DNA of 64,000 nucleotides from Cephalotus follicularis. Taxonomy: Eukaryota; Streptophyta; Magnoliopsida; Oxalidales; Cephalotaceae. A program made the position numbers and the translations under genes. The DNA lies in the NCBI GenBank assembly GCA_001972305.1, contig BDDD01000046.1, positions 191,267 through 255,266 of the forward strand, in the 5' to 3' direction. How positions within the stretch are numbered: the stretch's first letter is position 1; each line of letters starts with the position of its first letter. The notes below the pieces were generated by a model. It had not been told where the DNA came from and did not search any database. It saw only the letters and a list, made by a program, of their open reading frames with translations. This document shows positions 11,699-27,786 of the stretch, in pieces.

Positions 11699-13398
11699 AT
11701 GGCAAAGGGTGGTGGACATGTGAATGATGCCAATGTAGAATTTAGTACTCCTTCCAGAAATGAATCAAAGCGATCTCACCAATGGTTTGTAGATGCTACT
11801 GAAGATGAGATCTTCTCTAACAAGAAGCAAGCAGTACAAGCTCCAAACAGCCAGTCAAGTCCTGGGCTTTCTAATGCAAACATTCCTTCTTGGGAAAATC
11901 CTTCTGGTTTTCAATCAGTCCCAAATCAATTTATTGACCGGTTGTTTGGTTCAGAAGGATCAAGGTCTCTCAATTTTGCTGAAAGGAACATTTCTCCTGA
12001 TGGAACAGATAACTTGAATTTTAGAAGGAAGGACGTTGATGACCATTTTGGAGAAGACATCTCTGTTGCTTTGTCTATGTCTCATGCTATGGATGATCCT
12101 GAAACTTGTTTTAGCTATGGCGGAATTAGGAAAGTCAAAGTCAATCGGGTTAAGGACTCTGACACTAATATCCCTGCTTCACAGGGACATAGTTTTAGAA
12201 GGGAAAATAACAATGATATGTCTACAGGTCAGGCCCATGTTAGGGAATCTGAAAGTAATTTTATATCAATTGGGCAGGCCTATGATAAGGAGGAAGACAA
12301 TGTCACAATAATGGGTCACACTTACCACAGGGTGGATGCTCAGATCAGATCAACAGGTCCCTCATATGACAAGGGAGATGAGAACGACATTTCGATGAGC
12401 AACATCTACAGTAAGGAGGATGCCAATCTGATATCTTTTGGTGGGTTTCCTGATGAACATGATATCATTCCTGTAGCACAGCCCATGAGCACCTATGACA
12501 CATTGTACAATCCGTCTTCAAATCAAACATCTGAAGCAGCCCCTGAGAAAACATCAGATTCATTAAATGCCCATACAGTTGTAACTGCTTCTAAAATAGC
12601 TAAACTAAAGTCTGAATCTGCCTCTAAGAATAAACCAGAGTTCAAAACATCCAGGAAAGAAGCTCCAAACAGCTTCCCTTCAAATGTTAGAAGCTTGATA
12701 TCAACTGGTATGCTTGATGGAGTTCCTGTGAAGTATGTTTCCTTGTCACGGGAGGTAAATTCTTTTTCCTTTATTTGTTTATTTCTTTCATTGACCCTTG
12801 CTGTTTAGCGACTGATGTTTATACTGTGCATGTAATAAGGAGCTACGTGGAATTATAAAAGGTTCTGGTTATCTCTGTGGATGTCAATCATGTAACTTTG
12901 GCAAGGTAAGTCATCCAGTGATTCCCAACACCAGGTGGCTACAATCTTGAGGCCTAATTAAATGAATATGTGTTTGTCTTTAAGGTGTTAAATGCTTACG
13001 AGTTTGAGCGCCATGCTGGTTGCAAAACAAAGCATCCGAACAATCACATATACTTTGAGAATGGGAAGACTATATATCAAATAGTACAAGAGTTAAGGAG
13101 CACTCCTGAGAGCATCCTATTTGATGCAATTCAAACTGTGTTTGGTGCGCCTATTAATCAAAAATCCTTTCGCATTTGGAAAGGTAAAATAGTTGCTAGG
13201 ATAGCCTTCCATTTCTTTTTGGCTTCATCCTGCATGAGTTTTCTTGCAAATCGATTACTGTAACATTACCCTTTTGTCTACTGATTTTCTTCTAATACTT
13301 TCTCTATATCTTCTTCGTTTCTTTTTTTCCTAGAATCATACCAAGCAGCAACTCGTGAGCTTCAGCGTATTTATGGGAAGGAAGAACTGAACCTATGA
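11699..13398 (+). CDS. Tify-domain-binding (TDBD) domain protein, nuclear, uncharacterised
   Basis: Four coding exons reconstruct a 461-residue protein: 11699-12754, 12840-12905, 12985-13183 and 13334-13398 (stop TGA). All junctions are GT-AG and phases agree. Residues 1-330 are hydrophilic and low in complexity, with repeated short blocks of the type GQAY/GHTY/GPSYDKG(E/D). The C-terminal 130 residues hold the conserved domain: LISTGMLDGVPVKY, then a GYLCGC...CNFGK segment, a FERHAGCKTKHPNNHI block and a SFRIWK end. This matches the TDBD domain known from plant PHD/acetyltransferase-like proteins, here without a PHD finger. The leader exon begins at 11684 after a TTTTCAG acceptor; a long 5'-leader intron is inferred. 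Probably a nuclear regulator; targets unknown. Confidence 0.88.
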
Positions 13399-14512
13399 AG
13401 TGATTTGTTGAATAAGCCTTGCGCAAACTGTAAGATACAATAATCCCTCTTAGCATATAAACAGGCATTCCTTTTCATGGAGTGGTAAATTATGTATTCT
13501 GTAGGGATGTGGATGGACAATTGACACTTCTGCTAATTGATGCACAACTAATTTATGTAAAAGTTATATTGTGTTTGGTTTACATTGAGATGAGGTGCTC
13601 CGGTACACAGCAGAATGATTAAGAACTTGGCTACAAATGGGAGAGCGATATATTAAGGTGTATGATATAGCTGTTGTGGGAACTCAGAGCTGTCTCCAGT
13701 CATTTTACCTGTAAAGTTCTTGCAAATTGTCATGTTGCCTGTCATTTGATGAAAGTTGCCATTCAAAAGCTAATTACCAGTTTTTTAAGTTCGTCGTCAT
13801 TGTTTATTGGAGATTGTATGTGTTAACTCCAGTTGATTGAAGGCACATTTTTGTCGGCTGGGACATATCAGCCTAAACAGGCAACTCGTTTCTATTTTTG
13901 GTGTCCCATTCCAATTTTGCGCCTTTGGGCAGGGCCATCCATGAATCATGATGCATGAGAGAAAATTTTGCCCACAAGAGACTGGGGATGTTAATGCCAA
14001 AATGGCACTATTTTATTTAATGGGTTTTGGGGGCATGAGATTTTTTAGATTTTGATATTTAGCGAGTTTCATTTTATCACTCTTACAGCGATTGGATATA
14101 CATAGGGTTGGCAATGCGGCGGGAATCCCCACCCCATTTTAAGCGGGGCGGAGCGGGAGGAGCGGGGACGGGTAAAATTGCCGTCCCTAGATATACAAAC
14201 AACCATTCTATTTGTCTTTCTACAATGATAACTATCAACGTAAGCAGCTCGCTCCTCTAGCAAAGGAAATTGAAAACAAGAACGGATGTATTTGGCCAAA
14301 AGATTCACGCACGGCATTTTGCCACAATAAATTTCTCCAATAACTAAAAATTAACTTCACACACAAGATCAAGATTGCAAAGAATGACAGTAATAAAATT
14401 ACAAGCACCCATCAGACTGTCACTATAATTAGTTTATGTTTATGTTTTTTAAGATATAAGTGTCGAAGCCAATAAGTACATTCACCCAATTGTCAGCATC
14501 AATCTGCATCCC
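13399..14512. other. Convergent intergenic region, TDBD and RABE 3' ends
   Basis: 3'-UTR sequence of the TDBD gene, then spacer and the RABE 3'-UTR side. It contains the 87-bp MITE at 14103-14189 and no further coding signal. Confidence 0.5.
14103..14189. mobile_element. 87-bp hAT-type MITE with 8-bp target duplication
   Basis: It starts TAGGGTTGGCAAT and ends ATTGCCGTCCCTA, giving 13-bp terminal inverted repeats with two mismatches. It is flanked on both sides by the exact 8-bp repeat GATATACA (14095-14102 and 14190-14197). An 8-bp duplication and a (C/T)AGGG-GGCAA terminus are typical of hAT transposons. The interior is GC-rich (GGGGCGGAGCGGG) and far too short to code. Confidence 0.88.
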
Positions 14513-17690
<3,178 letters not shown>

Positions 17691-19860
17691 CGATTATTAT
17701 TATTTTAAAAACAACAATAAAATAATTTAAAATAATTCACCTCTCTGCACAGAAACAAAGAAACAACAAATCAAACACCAAAAAATCGCAACGTATTGTT
17801 TCACATGTATATATAACACGAAATGGAGCAATAAATGAGAGAAATGTACCGGATCAGATAGGAAGAGCGTTTTAGAGAGATAGATAGAGTTAGTTGTTTT
17901 TGAATATTACAAAGCTGCTCCTGCTATGGTGGTGCTAAAATGCGCACTATCATTTCTCTTTGTGTGTGCATATGTTAGCAACAAAAATTAATAAAATATC
18001 ATCACCAATGTTGATTTAACACGTGTAGCAGTTTTGGCTGGTGTATCCGTCTTGTTGGTTAAACATTAAGTTTGTTCGTTAATGGGTATGCAACTTTTCG
18101 CATTGATGCTATTAAACACGGTGATTTTATCACGACATCTTGCTTATATAAAATCATAACATTATTCAAATTTGATTTTCATATTGATATCAAAAGACGT
18201 GATCAATTTAGGAAAATGACTACACTAAATTAAACTAGTCTATCGAAATCTTTCATAAAAATTTTGTTTATAGAGAGTAAAGAAAAAAAATAAAAAATAG
18301 CTTATTCACGACATTATATATGTTTTTAGTTGCTTTCATGTTGGTTATGTGTGGAGGTTTATATAATTAATGTCCTACTCTTTATAAATATATTTTTGTA
18401 TTAAAGTAGGTCTTATCATGTTATCATGGTTTGATCAATTCTTTTGTCTATGGACATATCAACATCTACTTTCGTATTGTTACAACCATTTTTACTTGTT
18501 ATATTTTTTTAAAATAAACTTTTATGAATATTATAATTTATATAAAAATATTATAGTTGTATGTGTTTGAAATTCAATTGAATAATTGCAACTTCATTTC
18601 TTGAATTGGATCAATTTTTTTTCAAAATGAGCAGAGCACCATACAAAGGGAAGATTAGAACATCCGCATAAACAATTAAATAATTATAAGTTGAAAGCAT
18701 GTTCACAAGCCAATAATAGTGGGTTTATCTGGACAAAAGCGACTCTCAAATTTCTCAATTCTCCAGTGTTATGTTCCAAGTATAATTTAAAATTTTATCT
18801 TTATATTAATTTATAACTGAAGAGAAGCTTTACTCATTTACCAGTACTGTAATAAAGAAGTAAATTGGGTCAACTGTGACAAGTAAGATAAATAATTAAG
18901 TCCTAGAGGTTCACTTCTGCTAGGTTATGAACTATAATAAATTAATCCTACGTGAACGTTAAGCATGATCAATGATACCACAAAATTAATTTATTTATTA
19001 CACTCCAGGTTCTTTATTGTAATCATAAAAATAACAAATGTTGCATGAAAAAGTATATAATGGGCCAATAAGTTAATGCTTGAAGCATATGCTTGGAAGA
19101 TACTCTCCCCCACAAAGTTAACCCTACTCCTTTAAGAGCAATACTAAGAAATAAGAATCTTCTCCTTCCTTGTTCTCTTTGAGAAATCGATCATTCATGG
19201 CCTCCATTTAGGTGTCAACTGCAAAATCCCACTTGAAAAAATTCTGATGGCATCATCCAGTAGGTCTCACAGTAGTGAGATCAATGAAGATGACGATGAG
19301 GGTGATGATGAGCATAGAATCCTCACGGCTAAAAGTTTGTAGCACATGTTTATCAATTGGGCAACTAAGGACCCTTTGGCAATGACATTACAGTGGCTCA
19401 ACCATTCACTTGAGATGTTTTTGTAGTAAGAGAAGTTTCTTGTTTTCTTGTATTAATATTTTAGCTTGAATCAAACCTTGATGATGCTGTGGCTATAAAC
19501 TCTGTTTGTGTGCTTACATATGTAATCTTTTGTTTATGTTGTATTATTTATAAATCATCAAGTTCTCTAATATAAATCATGTAACGCTTGCGATTAAACC
19601 TCTGTGAATTCAACAGAATGTTTAACCACTAAACAGTTCTATAGAAATCGATTCAACAGGAGATCGATAAGTCTAAACAATGCAGTATTTTTTTATTATT
19701 CGGTGAGTGATGTCATATCAGTATGTCATACTGTAATTAAGGCATCAATGCTAAACGCTATTTGGACTAATACAAGATGAGATATCAAATGAATAACATA
19801 TTATTTGTTATATAATCAATAAAAATTAGAGAAAAAAAAACTAGAACAGTTAATTTTGCA
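17691..19860. other. RABE upstream region and gene-poor spacer
   Basis: Leader and promoter side of the RABE gene (to about 17.95 kb), then AT-rich DNA. The only open structure worth noting is the short frame at 19247-19426. No other gene seen. Confidence 0.4.
19247..19426 (+). pseudogene. Possible short acidic ORF interrupted by one TAG
   Basis: From an ATG at 19247 a 31-residue frame begins with a serine-rich stretch followed by an acidic EDDDEGDDE run, and stops at TAG 19340-19342. The same frame then stays open for 27 more codons to TAG 19424-19426. Upstream in frame it is also open for about 20 codons. This could be an exon remnant of an unknown gene with one premature stop, or chance. 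Not recognised. Confidence 0.2.
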
Positions 19861-19861
19861 G

Positions 19862-20053
19862 TTAATTTTTTAAATACCCTGGTAAGCCAAGATAGCGGAA
19901 GGACAAGCTTCCGATTGGGATACCCGATAAATTGGTATTATAGTAAGACCCTCTGTGATAGGAGTAGTTTAAGGACAAATCAGACAGAAGTTGATTAGCA
20001 TGTGACACTCCAATAAGTATGGGATGAGTAGACAAGAGAAAAAGACTATCCAT
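19862..20053 (-). pseudogene. Possible LINE reverse-transcriptase fragment
   Basis: A 63-codon minus-strand frame ends with a segment reading IGSLSFRYLGLP, resembling the G-x-L-P-F-(R/K)-Y-L-G-(V/L)-P motif of plant LINE-1 reverse transcriptases. No other RT motif is found nearby, so this would be a short relic. Confidence 0.35.
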
Positions 20054-20772
20054 AAGATGAAACCACTCACAAGAGGAAAGAAAAATCCAAGAGATGAAAC
20101 CGTCCTAATAAGAATCAACCGGATTTATCGAAAAAAGAGAAAAAAAAATGACTGAACTATATATGAAATGACTTTAAACCTAATCACCTGAGATGCCTTT
20201 TAATGAATTGACTGAGTAGTTTATAAAAACTTCAAAGTTAAGCATGCTTAGATGAGAGTAATATCATAATGGACGGACAATTTCTCATTTAATCTAGGAT
20301 TAGATCGTTACAACCACTTAGATTACGCATTTTACAAAAAAAAAAATTAACCGTTGAAATTAATATTAAAATATTTAATTGACTTGAAATTTAACACAAA
20401 TGGTTTACATATATAAAGCATCAAATCTAACGATTAAATTTGTAAAATATAGATTATGAATTCAAATTTTTTAATTTTGAGAATGTTCAACACATCGTCA
20501 CGTATTGTTACACGACAACATATTTCTATGCATTATCATGATAAGTATAGCTCGTTCATAAGGTAAAGACTATCTCGACGAACACAATATATATTGTTAC
20601 CCTAATACAAAAAAAAATAAATAAATAAGGGTTTGCCAAAAGAAAATATGAACCAACATTCAAAAGAGGAACTTGTCATCATCAAATAATAGACGACACA
20701 TAATTAATTTGCTTCAACTCGTTCTTTGATATCCCTGAATCTCTGATATTTACTGAGACCCACCCTTAGATA

Positions 20773-22214
20773 GCATTCTTAGGCTCTGTTTGATAATATT
20801 GTGTGTTTCGTAAAAATGTTTTTTAAAATACTTTTAAGGCCCGTTTGGTAATGCGTTCGCATTACCAAACGCGCTTTTTCCTTCCAAACACTTTTTTCTT
20901 ACCAAATGCTTTAAATTTGGGAATTGCGTCTTCAACAATCACTTTTTTTTTAAACAGTGAAACGCACATTCTCCCAACACGCGAAATTAGCGTGTTGGAA
21001 GAACGCAAAAGTGATTCTAGCAGGCTCTCTCCCACCAATTTCTTCTCCGTCGATTTTCTTCTCTCTTCTTTTCTCTCTCTCAACCTCTGAATGTAGCGTC
21101 GAAAGCACCTACGCTTGTCATAAAGCGCAGACGCTTGTCACATAGCGCCGACACTTTGATGGAGGCTACGGTGGTGTGTTAGTGTTTGGTTACTTCTTTG
21201 TGATTTGGGATGATTTGCTAGTTGAAGTGTTAACTTGATTAATTGCTTTAGTGATGGTTGCTTTTAAGACTGTTTGAATGATGGGTATTTGCTTTGGCTG
21301 TGTGTTAAAGGATAGAGGCTATGGATGTTATGTGTGATGATTTGTGTGTGCTGTTGTTTCTGTGTGTGTGTGTTTTTTTTTTTTTGTTTGTTTGATTTGT
21401 TGGGAAGGAATGTTGATATGATAGTGATTTTGGCTTGAATGGTGATATAGTATTTGCTTTGGCTGTTTATTGAAGAATCTATGGTTGAATGTTGATATGA
21501 ATGTTTTGTTGTTGTTTGATTTGTTATGTGTGATGATTGAATGTTGATACGGTGTGAAGAATCTGCTATGGTGTTCAAAAATATAGGGTTAAAGAATCTG
21601 TTATGGGTTGAAGAATCTGTTATGGTAATGCTGAATTTGCTATGGTGTTGAAGAAAGTTATGCAGTTAGGGTTGAAGAATCTGCTATGGTGTGGAGACAA
21701 TGATGATTTGTGTATGTGCATTTGGGGTTGTGATTTTGACTTAAAGAATCTGCTATGGTGTAGAAACAATTTGTCATAAAATACTTTCTCGTACATCATT
21801 GCCAAATAACTTCGCCACAGCACAACTTTCTTCCAAAACACTTTTATCTGCAATACCATTCATCACTTTTTTTTACAGCATTACCAAATAGACACTAAGT
21901 AAAAGTGATGTCAAAAATACTTTTGCGGTAAATATGTGTTTGATAAATATGTTTTTGAAACTGTTGTAGACATCATAAATTTTTTTGGCAAATATTAAAA
22001 TTCATATTCTTTGCAAGTTAAAACATGTAATTTGTAAAATCACTTTTTGAATTGACTTTACCTGCCCAGTTTAAAAAGTATTTTGACTCTTTTTAAAAAC
22101 AAAAAAACTTTTACTAAAAATATTTTTATTAAAATTTTACTAAACACTAAATTGAAGCTAAAAAATGCTTTTAGTAATTAAAAAGCATTACCAAACGCAA
22201 ACTTATAAGAATGC
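20773..22214. mobile_element. Nested MITE-like elements with GTTTGGTAAT termini
   Basis: The outer pair: GCATTCTTAGGCTCTGTTTGATAAT at the left and its diverged inverse (ATTACCAAACG...TAAGAATGC) at the right. Inside, a second element runs from AGGCCCGTTTGGTAATGC (from 20837) to GCATTACCAAATAGACACT (to about 21897). The left end folds as a perfect 12-bp hairpin (GTTTGGTAATGC, loop GTTC, 20844-20871). There is no transposase frame and no confident target duplication. The superfamily is unclear; hAT or MULE-like are possible. Confidence 0.5.
21470..21770. repeat. Degenerate AGAATCTG(C/T)TATGG repeats
   Basis: At least five imperfect copies of a GAAGAATCTGCTATGGTGTTGAA-like unit occur at irregular spacing within the inner MITE-like element. 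A decayed minisatellite. Confidence 0.6.
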
Positions 22215-22678
22215 TCATTGACGTTCCCAACTACAAGATGAGATAATCAACAACTTTGAAACTCAAATTCCGGCCACTGTAAGCAAAGTACATCAAAATG
22301 ATGCAACAAGAATACGTTGCAAAACATCAACGTTCAAAAAGAGATGGAATAAGAATACACTCGGTAACAAGCAGCCAAACTACCACTTAACTAAAGAAAG
22401 ATCCTCACTACCAGTTCATCATCATTTCAAGAAGTAAATACTGAGCATGTACGATTCAACACCTCAAAATCTACATTTGCATTAAGCATAAAATCAAATA
22501 ATCTTTCACACTTCAAAATCTCAATATGCATACGCAAAATATTAAATTGGAACCAAAATAGGACACAGAATCTTTCTGAGTGTACAAACCAAGTACCAAG
22601 ATAGGCAAAAATTTGCGGGTGCTTGAGGAAACCACTCAAGTGTGCTAATATTTTCACATAATTTGCCGAAAAGTCAGA

Positions 22679-23809
<1,131 letters not shown>

Positions 23810-24339
23810 TCAGCATGCAAACTGCACCGTCCAATATGAAATTAACTACTAAAGTTAAAGCATACACCACTTATGGTATAAATGCACAAATAATGCCAAT
23901 TTTTCACATGAACAGTTTATTTACATACATGTGCTGTCAACAGACAGCTGCAGCCGGTAGCCAAATAATTACCATAAAGTTAATTAGGAAGACATGAATC
24001 AAATACCCAAAAAAAAAAAACGATAAACGACAGTTAATAATACATGCTATTGAAATTATTGGAAGAACACAAAAAGACACGGCATCGGTCCATTTTTTCC
24101 ACTAGTGTGAGAAATCATTCCACAAATATAAAAATAAATTAGCAAAAAAATGCATATAAATGGACATATATATAGAAGATACAAAAGACAGAGATGATCC
24201 GTAGACTTAAAGAGCAGTGATGGGTATTGGGATTCACCTGAAATAAAAAATGGAGGCCGCGTAATGTGGTCTGGAATAGCAAACGACGCAAAGAGCGAAA
24301 GAGGAAGAGAAGAGGTTTTGCGGGTATTAAAAGGGAGGA

Positions 24340-24446
24340 TGTTATGGGCCTACATGGAATTTTAATATTTCGTTTTGGGATGACATCATTCTTGGGCCTA
24401 TTTGACATGGCTCTTTTTTGAATTTGTAATAGAGGAATTTGGGCTG
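24340..24446 (-). promoter_or_regulatory. Site II elements (TGGGCC/T) of RPS15A promoter
   Basis: TGGGCC at 24345-24350, TGGGCC(T) at 24394-24400 and TGGGCT at 24440-24445 cluster just upstream of the inferred non-coding first exon. Site II (TGGGCY) motifs are the known TCP-binding elements of plant ribosomal-protein promoters. Transcription start not visible. Confidence 0.6.
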
Positions 24447-24925
24447 GACTTAGAGTTGGAGAATTGCAGCCTGTATATCAATAATAAGTACAAACCGGCC
24501 AATCGGGGAAAATTTTTTGACGGACTATTTAAACCTCTATTTAACAATGATATATCACACTATTAGAAATTACTAGGTCGTCGCATGCACTTTGTTGAGG
24601 GTTGTTTCGTAATTTGATTTGTCGAACTTTTCAAAGTAGAAACTAAAATGTTGTGTGATGAACATATAAATGCGGAGAATAATTAATTGATTTTACTTAC
24701 TTCATTTTTATTAATGTTGGTTAAACCAAAATATTAAGTTGGATAATCAATTCATAAATTTATGTCATGGAAGTACGTCAAAATTTCCAACTTAGAAGAG
24801 CAGGCTGAATATATATGATATTTAATATTTTTAAATAAAAGCTGAGAATCTTTAATGTGACAGAGATTTGTATATTTCAACATATTTAGTTTAATAAAAA
24901 CCTAATATTTTGATAGAGAAACAGT
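24447..24925. other. Spacer between RPS15A promoter and copia element
   Basis: AT-rich DNA, no gene. It ends at the ACAGT that serves as the left, imperfect target duplication of the copia element. Confidence 0.4.
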
Positions 24926-25359
24926 TGTAGGAATTTTACTTATTCAATCGCACACAATCATACAGGAAATAAATTAGAAAAAGTAAAAATTAAGGGGGAG
25001 ACGATTTACTCAGGTTCACCCCAATATTAGGCAATAGTTCTTGGGTATTGTCTTTGCAATACTTACATACTCTATTACACTTATAATGAGGTATTTATAG
25101 GTTAGCTTAAGAAATCCTACTTAAGCTGCAATTACAATAAAAAAAAACACAAGTCCGGGTGAAATATTCAGGCACAACCCAAGTGAAATATTCAGTCCAA
25201 CAGTATATTAGTCATGAGCTTATGGGGGCTCTGCCCCCTTGAAACCCCCTGCCGCTCACCAGCGAGTGGGGCAATCACCCCCTCACAGGGGAGCAGGACC
25301 CCTAAGTACGTCCCGGGTTAAACTGTACTTCGGCTGTGAAGTACGACCCATATCCAATA
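24926..25359 (-). repeat. 3' LTR of copia element 1
   Basis: 434 bp, clearly related to 30744-31188 but with many substitutions and small indels, mainly in the GC-rich AAACCCCC...GGGACC block. The plus-strand left end starts TGTAGGAATTTT; the right end is CCATATCCAATA. Confidence 0.88.
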
Positions 25360-25807
25360 ATCTCCCACTTGGAGAGTACGTCATACACAACGCATTATTC
25401 TTGCCATTGTCGTGCTTTCTTAATCCTATATCAGTTGTACACCACTGAAACTTAGCTGCACTAACTGTCTTAGTCAAGAAATCTGCACCATTGACCTCTG
25501 TATCAATCTTTTCTAGTATCACAACTTTCTGGTCAACCTTTTCTCTGATGAAGTGATATTGGATATCAATATGCTTCGATCGTGAGTGAAATGCAGGGTT
25601 CTTTGCTAGGAATATAGCACTCTGACTATCACACCCTAACCTCACAGCTCCTTGTGTAAATCCAAGCTCTCTACACAATCTCTGTAGCCAAATTGCTTCT
25701 TTATTTGCATGGGCAAAAGCCATATATTCTGCCTCTGACGATGAAAGAGCAACAGTACTCTGACGCTTGCTCATCCAACTTACCGCCCCACCAAACAAAT
25801 AAAACAC
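25283..25807 (-). pseudogene. Copia 1 RNase H fragment
   Basis: The frame contains KRQSTVALSSSEAEYMA, the CDSQSAI segment and HIDIQYHFIRE, the copia RNase H signature, and then runs into the LTR. The upstream join to RT is broken. Confidence 0.9.
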
Positions 25808-25965
25808 ATATCCACTAGTAGATCTCCTCTATCTATGTCTCCAGCCCAATCCGCATCCACAGAACCCTTCAAGTCTAGAACCTTCTAATCTTTTGAGTTT
25901 TTCTTACCCTCATAACATAATTCAAAGTCAGATGTGCCACGAAGATAACGAAGTACTCTCTTGGT

Positions 25966-26508
25966 TTATGTCCAATGCTCTTTTCCTGGATTAGACATAA
26001 ATCTACTTAACACTCCTACTGCTTGGGCAATGTCAGGTCTGGTGCACACCATTGCATACATCAAGCTACCTATCGCACTTGCATATGTGTCAAACTTTTG
26101 GTACCATATCCTTGGTGACTGTTTCAGTCCATATAAGGACTTCTTCAATTTGCAAACATAATCCTCTTTACCTTTAACCTAGAAGCTTTATGGCTGCTTC
26201 ATCTCTTCTTCCAAATCTCCATGAAGAAAAGTTGTCTTTACATCTAGTTGCTCAATCTCTAGATTGTAAACAGCTGCCACAGATAATGCCAGTCTAATAT
26301 AATCCAATTTAGCAACAAGAGAGAAAATCTCAACATAGTCAACTCCTTCTATTTGTGAGTAACTCTTTGCTACCAAACGAGCTTTGTATTTTTCCACATG
26401 TCCATTTGCATTGAGCTTCTTCTTGAATACCCACTTGCACATAATTGCCTTCATATCCTTAGGCAATTTTACCAAGTTCCAGGTTTCATTTTGATCCAAT
26501 GAGTGCAT
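25966..26508 (-). pseudogene. Copia 1 reverse-transcriptase fragments
   Basis: Two pieces: 26508-26188 (WNLVKLP, CKWVFKKK, KARLVAKSYSQ, QLDVKTTFLHG) and 26148-25966 ([22 protein letters not shown]). The sequence between them, where the YVDD catalytic box is expected, appears deleted, so this RT is dead. Confidence 0.88.
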
Positions 26509-26689
26509 TTCCTCCTTCAGTGCTTTCTCCCACTAAATCGAAATCCATGTTCCTTGCTTCCTTTATGAAACTAGGATCATCGCCTGTTGCACTCTAAACA
26601 AAATTTTCATAACAAGCACTAAGATTTAACTTGGTAGTTGGTTTCTTTGTTCTAGTGGATCTGCTCAAGACTGGCGCTTGCACAAACTC

Positions 26690-27786
26690 TTATATTTCTG
26701 ACGCAACCTCTGATTCTTCAATTTCTTCACTAGAGACTTGATGTTCTTTCTCAAACTCATCAGACTCAGAATCTGAATTTCCTGGTGTACTTTGTAGGGT
26801 TATTTTTGTTACTTGTCTCCCTGAGCCCATATCAAACGGAATTGCCTCTTCGATTACTGGTGCTTCTTGGACTACCTCCAACTGTTTTAGGTCCTTCTAT
26901 GAACACCACATCCCTACTATAGACAACTTTCTTGATTCCAGGGTTCCACACCTTATACCCCCTGACCCCATCTTTGTAGCCAATAAAGATACACTTTTCT
27001 GACTTGTTGTCTAGCTTGCTCTGCTTCTCCTTCAGTACATGCACGTATGCATCACACCCAAATACCCTGACATGAGACATAGCAGGTTTCTTACCAACCA
27101 AAGCCTCAAATGGTGTCCAAACCTGTAAAGTTGACGTGGGAGACCGATTCTTCAGGTAACATGTTGTAGCCACTGCCTTTGCTCAGAATTCGAGTGCTAA
27201 ATCTGCACCACTTAGCATACATCTTTCATTTTCCATGAGTGGCCGATTAAGTCTCTTAGCCACTCCATTCTGTTGTGGTGTATACGTAGTTGTCTTCTAT
27301 CTTGCAATGCCACAAGACACACAAAGTTGTTCAAATTTATCTGAACAGAACTCTCCTCCATTGTCAGTCCGCAAAACCTTGATTTTTCTTTCCATCTGAT
27401 TTTCCACCAAGGCTTTAAATTCCTTGAACTTGTCAAATACCTCAACTTTACTCTGCATAAAATAAACCCAAGCATATCTTGAAAAATCATCAATGAAAGA
27501 GACATAATACATGGATTTTCCAAGAGATGAAACCGGAGTAGGACCAAATACATCACTGTTGAATCAAATCTAGTGCCCCATTCGCTCTCGTGCCAGTAGA
27601 CTGAAAACTAACTCTGTTCTGTTTCCCATGCAAACAATGCTCACATAACCCGAATCCCATGGAGCGTGCCAAAATGGACAAGGGGTTAAAGGGTGTAGAA
27701 TAAAACTTTAACATACATACATGGCAGTGGAAAAACACCCTTAGCAAAACAAAACCAATCCATAATAGCAAGGACACGAGCCTCAA
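26690..27786 (-). pseudogene. Copia 1 integrase region, frameshifted
   Basis: Pieces carry CEHCLHGKQNRVSF (GAG-pre-integrase end), YYVSFIDDFSRYAWVYF, LRTDNGGEF (integrase core) and, in 27173-26832, CYLKNRSPTSTL followed by RVFGCDAYVHV, the C-terminal integrase domain. Frame changes occur near 27300 and 27550. The far left part is an acidic linker toward RT. Confidence 0.88.

Noticed and set aside
20845..21859. Frames of 62-104 codons on both strands
   Set aside because: Low-complexity frames in the MITE-like region; the T/N/Q/S-rich 104-codon one is the complement of a TGTG/TTGA-rich repeat.
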